From the NCBI GenBank assembly GCA_037349315.1, contig JBAIAC010000051.1, positions 23,844,001-23,908,000 on the forward strand: 64,000 nucleotides of DNA. The letters are read 5' to 3'. Of the stretch, positions 55,325-64,000 are shown one piece after another (the stretch's first letter is position 1; each line of letters opens with the position of its first letter). The position numbers were made by a program, and so were the translations under genes. Origin of the DNA: Chelydra serpentina. Its lineage: Eukaryota > Chordata > Testudines > Chelydridae. The notes under the pieces were generated by a model. That model made no database searches, was not told the DNA's origin, and saw only the letters and a program-made list of their open reading frames with translations.

Positions 55325-57186
55325 GCAGTGGGGCTACTAGATGACAGCAGTGTTAAAGGAGCATTCAGGGAAAAGAAGGCCATTGCAGAGAAGTTAATGA
55401 ATTCTTTTATCGGTTTTCACTGCAAAGCATGGGAGTGAGGGAGAGTCCCATATCACTGCTATTCTTTTGGGGTGACAGATCTGAAGTACTGTCTCAAACT
55501 GATGTCAATAGAAGATGTTTTAGAACAAATTGATAAACTAAAAAGTAATGTCACCCAGACTAGATGGTATTCACTCAAGAGTTCTGAAAGAACTCAAATA
55601 CAAAATTGCAAAACTCCTAACTACAGTATGCAACCTTATCACTGAAATCAGCCTCTGTACCAGATGACTGGAGGGTAGCTAATGTAGTGCTGATCTTTAA
55701 AAAGGTCTCCAGAGGTGATTGTGGCAATTACAGGCCAGTAAGCCTAACTTCAGTACTAGGCAAATTGGTAGAAACTAAGGTAAAGAACAGAATGATCACA
55801 CATATAAATGAACACAATATGTTTGGGAAAAGTCAACACAGCTTTTGTAAAGGGAAATTATGCCTCACCAATCTATTAGAATTCTTTGGGGGAGTCAACA
55901 AGCATGTGGATAAGGGCGATCCAGTCAATATAGTGTACTTAGATATTCAGAAAGCCTGTGGCAAGGTCCCTCACCAAAGGCTCTTAAGGAAACTAAGTAG
56001 CCATGGTAGAGGAGGGAAGGTCTCTCATGGTTCAGTAACTGGTTGAAGGATAAGAAACAAAGGGTAGAAATAAATGGCCATTTTTCACAATGGAGAGGGG
56101 GAAATAGTGGTGTCCCCCGGGGTCTGTACTGGGACCAGTGCTGTTCAACATATTCATAATGGGAAAAGGGGTACAGTGAGGTGGCAAAGTTTGCATATGA
56201 TACAAAATCATTCAAGATAGTTAAGTCCAAAGCAGACTGTGAGGAGTTACAGAGGCGGGTGACCGGACAACAAAATGGCAAATGAAATTCAATATTGATA
56301 AATGCAAAGTAATGCACATTGAAAAACATAATCCCAACTATACATATACAATGATGGGTTCTAAATTAGCTGTTACCACTCAAGAAAGAGATCTTGGAGT
56401 CACTGTGGATACTTCTCTGAAAATGTCTACTCCATGCATAGTAGTGGTCAAAAAGGTTAAGCACTATTTAGGAATTATTAAGAAAAGGATAGAAAAGAAC
56501 ACAAAAAATATCATAATGTCACTATATAAATACATTGTGAGCCCACATCTTGAACACTGTGTCCAGTTCTGGTCACTCCATCTCATAAAGAATATAGTGG
56601 AACTGGAAAAGGTTCAGAGAAGAACAACAAAGATGATCAAGCGTATGGAATAGCTTCCAAATGAGTGGGGACTAAAAAGCTTATGGTTGTTCATCTTAGA
56701 AAAGAGACAACGAAGGGGGAATTTAAGAGAGGTCTATAAAATCATGAATGATGTGGAAAAAGTGACCAGAGAAGTGTTATTTATCCTTTCATTCAATACA
56801 AAAACCAGGGGTGATCTGATGAAATGCATATGCAGCAGGTTTAATACAAACAAGAACTGCTCTTTCACACCTTGCACAATTATCCTGTGGAATTCATTGC
56901 CATGGGGTGCTCTGATGGCAAAAAGTATAACTGGGTTCAGAGAAGAACTGGATACGTTCATGGTCCACCAATGGCTATTGGCCAAGTGGGTCAGCAACCC
57001 CATGTTTGGGGGGACCCTGGACCTCTGATTGCCAGAAGGTGGGAATGGAAGATGGGGGTGGATCATTTCATAATTGCCCTGTTCTGGACACTCCCCCTGA
57101 AGCTCTGGTACAGGCCACTGTCAGAAAACAGGACACTGGCTTAGATGGACCATGATCTGCCCCAGTATGGCAGCTCTTATGTTCTT
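55325..57186 (+). mobile_element. CR1 LINE (GTTCTT-type family), copy C
   Basis: A collinear plus-strand CR1 segment starting in the endonuclease-RT linker and ending in the typical 3' terminus (CTTAGATGGACCATGATCTG, CCCCAGTATGGC, TCTTATGTTCTTA). It shares phrase order with copies B and D but is not nested, so it is the best single reference for that family in the window. ORF1, endonuclease and 5' UTR are absent. Confidence 0.92.
55687..57028 (+). pseudogene. CR1 copy C ORF2, RT to C-terminus, broken
   Basis: Three frames in order. 55687-56046: FKKVSRGDCGNYRPVSLTSV, HSFCKGKLCLTNLLEFF, VNIVYLDIQKACGKVPHQRL. After frame loss through the RT catalytic region (56047-56281; the expected FADD appears changed, GCATATGATACAAAATC at ~56190), 56282-56653: MKFNIDKCKVMHI, QERDLGVTVDTSLKM, SPHLEHCVQFWSLHL, VQRRTTKMIKRME. 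56687-57028: LEKRQRRGNLREVYKIMN, LWNSLPWGALMAKS, FREELDTFM. Several stops and indels; inactive. Confidence 0.88.
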
Positions 57187-57689
57187 AAAGGGAATTTTAT
57201 AAGGGAGACACATGTCTGTACTGGTGCAGTGTGCACGTTTATCTAGCCAGGGCTCAGGAGAGCCGGCGCAGCCCCAGCACAGGCTAAGGCAGCCCAAGTC
57301 GGGGTCTGGTTTCAATGACCCCTGTAGACCTTTGCCAGGTCTGGCCTGGCCATGCTTCTAGCCAACCCGTCCTCCCTCTGCCCCCCCCTCCCAGAATTGC
57401 CCCCTTCTTCATCCAACTTGCCCCCAGAACACCTTAGCTCAGCACCTGAGTGGAGAGATCCCTTGCACCAACTTATTCCCAGAGGGTGTGACTTATGGCT
57501 GCCCTATGGTCCCTAGCTGGTGTAAAAGAGACACACGTCAGCAATTAACAGGCCCTGCGTCTGCCGTCTGTGTGACCAGTAGCACCAGAACCTGGTGCAA
57601 GGGTCTATTGGATACCTGCACAATTCCAGTGCCTTACCTCTGAGAGGGCCAGGTATCGTGCAGACCTGCAGGAGCCTGCACAGCCAGGA
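57187..57689. other. Unannotated DNA, no gene seen
   Basis: No recognisable element. Confidence 0.4.
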
Positions 57690-57796
57690 TAGTCTCATAG
57701 TCAAGAGCAGTGGAACAGGTATCAGGACTCCTGGGCTCAGGTCCCAGCTCTCAGTGACTCATTTTCTGAGCTTGGGAAAGGCCCTTCCCATCTCTG
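57690..57796 (+). mobile_element. MIR-type SINE fragment
   Basis: GTCTCATAGTCAAGAGCAGTGG, ATCAGGACTCCTGGGCTCAGG, TCCCAGCTCTCAGTGACTCA and CTGAGCTTGGGAAAGGC follow the MIR head and core; the tail is missing. Adjacent DNA (57797-58080) has GGTATGGCTACACTG and GGTATGTCTACACGTG words in direct orientation, possibly Harbinger-related MITE ends. Confidence 0.6.
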
Positions 57797-58564
57797 GGTA
57801 TGGCTACACTGTAATCAGAGGTGTGACTGCAGTTTGTGTACATGTGTGAGCCAGCCTTGATCTAGCCAAGCTTGAAGAACAATAGCAGTGAAGCTGTAGT
57901 GGCCTGGGTGGCAGCATGGGCCAGCCACTTAAGTACCCATCCAGGGTCCTGGGTGGGGTTGTACAGCCCATGCTGCTGCTGTTTCACTAGTGTTGTTAAT
58001 TGAGCTAGCTAGATCAAAGCTAGCACAGGTATGTCTACACGTGCAGTTATACCTCTGACTGCAGTATGGATGCACCCTCCGTAAAATGGGCCAGTGATAC
58101 CAGCACGAAGGGGAGCTTGTGAGGGTTCATTAATTAAAGTTGCCCTGTTCACTTTGACAGCCTTGAATGAAAGGTGTAATGTAAGTGCAAAGTAATAGTA
58201 GTGGTATAGCAAATATCTGCCCAGCTTGAATAGCCATCAGACAGTAGGAGCCTTCTCTTTGCACACTGCCTCCTTTGGAATGTCAGAACTTGCCTGCTGG
58301 ACATCTGTCTAATTTATCTATCTAATCTAGCTAGCCTATCACTGTGGTATCTCAGCGCCTTACAGATTTATTCATGCGAACACTGAAAGAAATGTGGATT
58401 CTGTCATCATTCTGCAAGAAGCTGTGTTCCACCTGCAATGCTTCCTCCGTAATGACGCTGCCTTTTATTCCTGTAATGATACGACTTCCTACACGAACCG
58501 TAGCGGGTTTCTACCTAGTTTGCAGTTTTAGAAAGCTGGGAACAGAATGCTTCTCCTCATTTTA

Positions 58565-58692
58565 ACTAGATGGGGGAAAGAGGCACAGAGAGCTGAATGA
58601 CTTGCCCAAGGTCACACAGCGAGTCAAGGTAGAGATAGATACCAGGTCTCCTCACTCCCAGCCCAGAGCTGTATCTCCTGGACAAGTTGCCT
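58565..58692 (-). mobile_element. MIR-type SINE (minus)
   Basis: The plus strand reads AGCTGAATGACTTGCCCAAGG, TCACACAGCGAGTCAAGG, ATACCAGGTCTCCTCACTCC, CAGCCCAGAGCTGTATCTCC, the reverse complement of the MIR core and head (GACCTTGGGCAAGTCA). Confidence 0.82.
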
Positions 58693-58839
58693 CTTAAAGT
58701 CAAGGTGGGACTAACAAAATATAATTAAAACCACTTAGATGGCGAGCTCTCTTAAGGAGGGACTGTCTTTAGGTGTGTGTTTGTACATGACTGGGCCTCC
58801 TAGACACTGCTGCAATACTAATTATAGTTTTCCACTGCT

Positions 58840-58931
58840 TGCATCCGAAGAAGTGGGTATTCACCCACGAAAGCTTATGCTTCAATACCTCTGTTAGTCT
58901 ATAAGGTGCCACAGGACCCTTTGTCGCTTCA
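58840..58931 (+). repeat. Dispersed repeat end with CYGAAGA-hairpin-GAAA motif
   Basis: GCATCCGAAGAAGTGGGT, ATTC, ACCCACGAAAGCTTATGC, then CAATACCTCTGTTAGTC, TATAAGGTGCCACAGGACC. I recognise this as a common terminal piece of a turtle/crocodilian interspersed repeat, but cannot name its family. The 6-bp perfect hairpin (GTGGGT/ACCCAC) is flanked by CCGAAGA and GAAA. Confidence 0.7.
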
Positions 58932-60557
58932 ACTAATTATAATAATTAATAATTATTAATGGGAAGGAGGGAATAGGGGACAAACACCCACACAGCAGCC
59001 ACCCTGCCTCCAGAAGAATTTATCTCGTCTTTTCAGATATAGGGAGTCTATGCAGATCACCAGCATTTCTGGGTCTGGCCATCAGAGCACAAATCAGGCA
59101 GTTGTGCAAGGGACCCGTCAGGGGCTTTGTAGATAACCCATTCCACTGTGCTCGAGGGCTGGGGTCAACAGGGACTAAAATTGTTTCCATTCTCCCCAGG
59201 GACAGCATCCCATGCTCTGTACTTCCACCAGTATTCCTGATCAGTGTCAGAGCAGGTAGCCAACAATCGTGTCAGGACAGCGGGCAAGAACCTATGCAGA
59301 TGGGGGGATGAGGCGAGAGAAAGGAGGATGCTTCTCACCACAGTGCAGGAGCCACATAATGGCCTTTGGCAGGCATTTTGAGGGCTGTGGTGGCAGTGCT
59401 GTCTCCCTTTGTTTGCCATGGATCTACCCACACTGCGGGGAGCTGTGGCAGGTCATGAGGTGAGGAGCAGTTAACATGTCTTATCCCACCGAGAAAGGCC
59501 AGCCTATGCAACTCGCTAAGGAGTCTCATGACCACTCACAACAGAGAAGCTGCCTCACTCCTGTTTCTGTTCCATGCTGGGTATTGTGCTGCTGCTATTC
59601 CGGACTGGGGGGACCAGTTGTCTCCTTTGGGAAAGTGGCCCATGGGAGAATCCCATGCGGCAAACACATTTGAAAGGGCAGGGGGCTCCTAACACACAAA
59701 TAACAGGGGCCTGATTCTGCCCACCAGAGCCTATGGAGTCATCTACACCGTGCAAAGTGGGTGTAAAACACTCTGGTGTGAATGGCTCCGCTAGGGGTTG
59801 GGCAACAGAGAATCAGACCCTTTGAATTCTGGGGCCATGCAGGACCTGCCCGGCCCCCAATGTAAGAGCAGCCTCAGGGCCGCTGTAACCTACACTCTGC
59901 TTCCCCTGGCCCCTTACGGACCTTGGAAAACAGAGCAGGGAGTAGCTATGGCTCAGTGCACCCATCCATGCCCCTCATCCGCCCCCTACAGCAGAAGCTA
60001 GCTGTGGGGCTGGCATAGAATCCTCCACCAGCTCCACACTAGCCACGGAGACCCCTGTGCCAGGGGGCGTTCTCAGAGGTCTCGTTTTGGTCCCTTCATG
60101 TTGCCAGAGCAGGGTAACGGGGCCTTTGTGTAACTGAGGGTCCAGGCTGAGATGCGCGGAGGTGATCACGGAACAGTTTCTCTGACCCTGTCCTGGTCAG
60201 CCCCTGTTGGGGTGGTGTCTGAGCAAAGCCCCCTATCAAATAGTGGGGCGGCGTGCACCGTCCGTGATCTGCAGACACAGCAGGCAGGGTCGGGAGGCAG
60301 AACAACTGGCTGACACAGTGCAGAGCTCACCCACTCCCTGATAGTCCAGAGCTCACCCACTCTGAGGCACTAAAATGTGCACCTGATGGTTGATCTCCGC
60401 AGTGTACCCACCAGTCCATTGTATGATTCAGCAATCCAGGCCAGGATTTGCAAAAGACACTGGGCAGTGCAGTCAGCCCATGCATTAGGGAGCCCAGAAG
60501 AGAGAACTGTAGGGTTCTGGCTGTGTCCAGCAGCCTCAATAGCACGTCCCCTTTATA
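58932..60557. other. Unannotated DNA, no gene seen
   Basis: Frames on both strands are short and unsupported; no element recognised. Confidence 0.4.
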
Positions 60558-60623
60558 GGCCTGATCCAAAGCCCAGTGCAATTAGAGTCTTTCTCCTGAC
60601 TTCAATGGGTGTTGGATCAGGCC
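60558..60623. repeat. Palindromic MITE, GGCCTGATC type
   Basis: GGCCTGATCCAAAGCCCA is mirrored by TGGGTGTTGGATCAGGCC around a core containing AGAGTCTTTCTCCTGACTTC. Second copy of the element at 20786-20856. Confidence 0.75.
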
Positions 60624-60892
60624 CCGTCACCGTTACACCAGAGCCTGGCTCTCCTCACCTGCAAGAGACACCCCAGTCTGCAGGCTGAGCAGGGCCTGCC
60701 GGCTTTGTTAGCAGCATTTTGCTGGGGCTCTTCAAGCCAGTTAGCTTGGAAAGTCCAATTATAAAGATCTGGGAGACGAGCCCTTTGGTGAAGCCCGCTT
60801 GCATCTTGGATCACACTGGCCAACTCCATCCACTTACCAGGATATCTCTCTGCGTCACAAAATACTAACAGGCATCAAGTCTGTACTGAGGG

Positions 60893-61110
60893 ACCGTTTT
60901 AGGGGCAGGCGAGCAGGGCGGCTGCCCTGGGTGCCAGCTTCCAGGGGGCGCCGAACTGCAGTGCTACTCGGTTTTTGTTTTTTTTCTTTGTTCTGATTGG
61001 CTGGCGGGTTTTGCTCTGCAGATTGGCTATGGGGGTTGGTTTTGGGGGGATTTCTTGGCTCAGCTGCTTGGGGGAGGGCACTCAAAACATTTTTTGCCCT
61101 AACCAGCAAA
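60893..61110. repeat. Probable dispersed GC-rich repeat fragment
   Basis: GGGACCGTTTTAGGGGCAGG, GCGAGCAGGGCGGCTGCC, CTGGGTGCCAGCTTCCAGGG, GGCGCCGAACTGCAG, followed by T-rich then GATTGGCTGGCGGG. The wording is typical of a turtle interspersed repeat, but no boundaries or inverted repeats were found. Confidence 0.4.
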
Positions 61111-62920
61111 TGGTTAGGGCTGTTCTTGCTTGTACATACATTCTGCTGATTAGAAACTAATGGGTGCCATGTAACAGCTGCTGCATTCTAACAACTCTCT
61201 CCTCTCCCCTCTCCGCACAGTAGACATATCCACTCAGAACTCAGCACTCCTCTGGCACTTTTGGGGTGGGGATTACTGACTTTACTTGTATTCCACTACT
61301 GGATCCGACCTGTAGACCTGTCTATCTGACTCGTCTGTCTTTCTAATCCATCCATCCCATCTATCTGTTCTGTCTAAACTACCTATCCAACCTATCCATT
61401 TCATCTACTTATTCCATCTGATCTATTTACCCATCCAATCTGTCTGCTTTAGCTATTCATCCTGTCTATCTATTCCCTCCAACCTGTTCTATTTCATTTC
61501 AAATATAAGGGTAATTGGCCTGGGCACTTTTACAATATTTAAAATCCCACAGTCTGAAGAACAAGAACTATCATAAAGATCTCGCCTCGGTATATGTATG
61601 TATCAATCAAACCATCTATCATTCATATTTGCTCCTAAAATGGGAGTTGTAATTCTTCTCTTCCTCCCAGAGGGTTTTGGGAGGATTAATTAGTTAATGT
61701 TTGTACAGTGCTTTGAAGATAAGTGCTAAGTATAATTATTATAGTAGTGGGAATGGATTCTTTCATCTCATCTCCATTCTTTTTGCTCAGCCTAATGTTA
61801 ACAATGTACCCCTCTGCCATCACATGTGGTGTGGTGTGTGGGTGCACTGGTGGAGAGTACAGTATGCCATGCTGAAGAGAGTTGTGAAGATCTGATAATA
61901 GAGCTCTGTTGGCAAGCCTCAGTTTGAATAAACCATGGAGGCTGACTTCTGCTTCTCCAGATCCTGACATACTTGCTGCCTGATTGATATGGACAGTGAG
62001 GCACACCCTGATGGATCAGAGAGCTGGATGGAGACATTGAATAGGCATTCACATTGAGTCTAAGTACTGGGAGCATTAAAGAGGGAATAAAACTTGACAG
62101 GGTTTGAGGTTGCGCTGAGGTTGTAATGAGATGTGTTTGCTCCTCATCTGCTTTGTAAAGCATGAACTCGGAGCACGTCCAACACCAAACGTGTGCATCC
62201 TCGCAAGAATGTACACCATGTTAATAGACTTTCTAAACAAACTCTGCGAGTGGATTTGTGCTAACAACGGAACTCTGTTCCATATAACATCAAGCTAAGG
62301 AGAGAGAGGTACAGGAGAGGGATTCTGGGTGCAGTATCTTTATGGCTAGCACTGAAAATGCCTCTCTGTCTAAACGCTACCTCACATAATATTCCTTAAC
62401 TGTCTCTCTTTCTTTCTCAGCCCTGTTTATGCCCAGAAATACTCACTGTGCCAAAGAAATGTGCATACTTCATAGAGACGATCAAACTATTTGCTATGTG
62501 CAATGTGCATTAGGAATTTCACCCCTGTTTAGGTTAATGAATCATCTGTGAACTGATCCTAGTTTCCTTTGAACTGATCTAGGCTTGTACAGGGTCACCT
62601 GTCACCGTGGCTGTAATGATGGCAGACCAGGTGCCAGCTGATGCCAAGGTCCCCATGTCTTAACTGAACACAGTCTGGCTCCCCTGTGTGTAGCATTGTT
62701 AAAATAGGGATTAGAATGATAAGAGCATGTTTAGTGTTTAGACTTTAGTTAATGTTTGTGAGCTGCTGCCTGCATTAATCTCACTTACGGTGTCCGTATC
62801 CCAGATTGTAAGGTAATATTTAAGCATTTGTGTTATTAGCCTCTGTGACATTGCAACTCACCAGGCAGGAGAGAGACATTAACTAGTGTGAAGGGCTGAT
62901 CTCCAACAGAAGGCATTGCC
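61111..62920. other. Intervening DNA with degenerate TCTA/TCCA repeat
   Basis: Between about 61318 and 61490 a degenerate tetranucleotide array (CTATC, CCATC, TCTGT words) is present, an old (TCTA)n microsatellite. A shorter relic lies at 58305-58340 (ATCTATCTAATC). I see no gene. Confidence 0.55.
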
Positions 62921-63223
62921 CAGGTCTACACTAGGGGGGAAATCGACCTAAAATACGCAACTTCAGCTACGGGAATAGCGTAGCTGAAGTCGACGTATCT
63001 TAGGTCGACTTACCTTGGCGTCCTCACAGCGGCGAGTCGACCACTGCCGCTCCCCCATCGACTCCGCTTCTGCCTCTCGTGGTGGTGGAGTTCCGGAATT
63101 GACGGGGAGAGCGCTCGGGGATCGATTTATTGCATCTACAGTAGACGCAATAAATTGACTCTTCCCCCTCCCCCCCCGAGAGATCGATCACTACCTGCCG
63201 ATCCGGCGGGTAGTATAGACCTG
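62921..63223. mobile_element. MITE with nested hairpins, 303 bp
   Basis: Ends CAGGTCTACACTA and (right, plus strand) TAGTATAGACCTG form an inverted repeat. Immediately inside, 62943-62970 (TCGACCTAAAATACG...CTTCAGCTAC) and 62980-63008 (GTAGCTGAAGTCGACG...TTAGGTCGA) form a ~28-bp hairpin. A second hairpin is TCGATTTATTGC / GCAATAAATTGA around 63122-63158. There is no coding domain. The target duplication is unclear. Confidence 0.75.
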
Positions 63224-63832
63224 TCCATAGTGTCCTGGCCAGCAAGGAAGGCCCATCGACACCAGACGGACTATTGTGGAACATTAAAGAGGGCAAAAGA
63301 CTTTGTATCTCTGCTCTTCCCCTCATGAAGATGAGTCGTGCACATGGATTCCTCCATCAGCTGAGTTTGCAGCTTAGAGCATGGGGCAGAGGGGGAATAA
63401 AGCCTCCTAACAAGAAGGAACTGGATCTCTGTGCTGCTTGGTTTTCTAAGCATAAACTATGGATCCCCAATCTTGAGTCACTGCAGGACACCTTGACAAT
63501 GGCATCAGAATAGAACTGTCTACCCAATAGTTGAATAAATCATCTTGAGCCCATAGGATGTTTGTAAACTGTTTGTTTTGACCGTTTGTTGTTGATCACC
63601 TAAATTAGGGATGGGATTTTCTACTCATATAATTACACTGGTACATCTCCTAGTATGGACGCAGCTATTCTGTGTTGCAGCTTAGTCCCCTTCCCATATG
63701 GGAATAAGAGAAACTGGAATAAGCACTTTTATACCAGCATTAACTGCTTCCACACTAGAGAATTTGTACCATTTTAACTACACCTGTATGGTTAAAGCAG
63801 TGCAACTTTTATGTATAAACAAGGCCTTAGTG
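63224..63832. other. Unannotated DNA
   Basis: No gene or repeat recognised; frames such as 63274-63513 are unsupported. Confidence 0.35.
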
Positions 63833-64000
63833 CAGTGGTCCCCAACGCGGTGCCCGTGGGCGCCATGGCGCCCGCCGAGGCATTTACATGCGCCCGCCGT
63901 GAGGGCCGGCGCCAACGAAGGAAGAGGAGAGGAGCATCCGCTGGAGAAGCGTTGCCATTGAAATGCCGCCGTGCAGCGCTTCTGGCGGAGAACCGTCGCC
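63833..64000 (+). mobile_element. Left end of a hAT-like element, cut by window end
   Basis: CAGTGGTCCCCAACGCGGTG is of the CAGxGGTxCCCAA type seen at hAT (Charlie-like) termini, followed by GC-rich GGCGCCATGGCGCCCGCCG, a strong palindrome. The right end and target duplication lie outside the window. Confidence 0.6.

Noticed and set aside
1..64000. CRISPR array, operon, phage or other prokaryotic system
   Set aside because: Regular repeats here are minisatellites or transposons, spacers are absent, there are no operon-like gene clusters, and the retroelement and SINE content is vertebrate.

Overview
The window looks like vertebrate nuclear DNA, most likely from a turtle. This is inferred from the repeats: several CR1 LINE families, a tRNA-derived SINE carrying a CR1-type 3' tail (the arrangement known as the tortoise Pol III/SINE), a PIF/Harbinger transposon paired with a Myb/SANT-like gene, MIR-type SINEs and many palindromic MITEs. 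I found no host protein-coding exon and no host tRNA, rRNA, CRISPR or bacterial-type feature. The substantial reading frames belong to transposable elements, apart from spurious frames through a GC-rich minisatellite.

Layout. 60-2448 is a 51-bp-unit minisatellite interrupted by a 125-bp hAT-type MITE. 2.5-9.5 kb is mostly unannotatable, with an LTR-like repeat at about 7.64-8.25 kb. 9.5-12.4 kb is a minus-strand, 5'-truncated CR1 LINE. 13.5-19.1 kb is a plus-strand CR1 of another family, split by a defective Ty3/Gypsy element (14250-17442, 5-bp duplication GGTGT). In that Gypsy element integrase precedes reverse transcriptase (Gmr1-like order), and its left end is a fusion of the first ~30 bp of the LTR with the head of a tRNA-SINE. 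22.4-27.2 kb is another plus-strand CR1, split by a PIF/Harbinger element (22739-26160) with convergent transposase and Myb/SANT-like pseudogenes. 27.7-28.5 kb is a GC-rich element whose two ends are each perfect hairpins. 36.0-37.5 kb is a long imperfect inverted repeat. 38.06-38.96 kb holds two hAT-type non-autonomous elements with exact 8-bp target duplications. 44.0-46.8 kb holds a full tRNA-SINE beside a second copy of the first CR1 family, with a 477-codon open frame. 49.4-49.7 kb is a foldback repeat. 52.6-57.2 kb contains a MIR and three CR1 tails or bodies. 58.8 kb and 62.9-63.2 kb are small structured repeats, and 63.8 kb to the end is the start of a hAT-like element.

Functionally this is a record of nested transposition. 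CR1 elements supplied the machinery that the SINE tail mimics, and Gypsy, Harbinger and hAT elements later cut into CR1 copies and the minisatellite. Every coding element seen carries at least one truncation, frameshift or stop, so none appears autonomous. Boundaries rest on visual comparison between copies in the window and on remembered family features; percentages and database matches were not computed.
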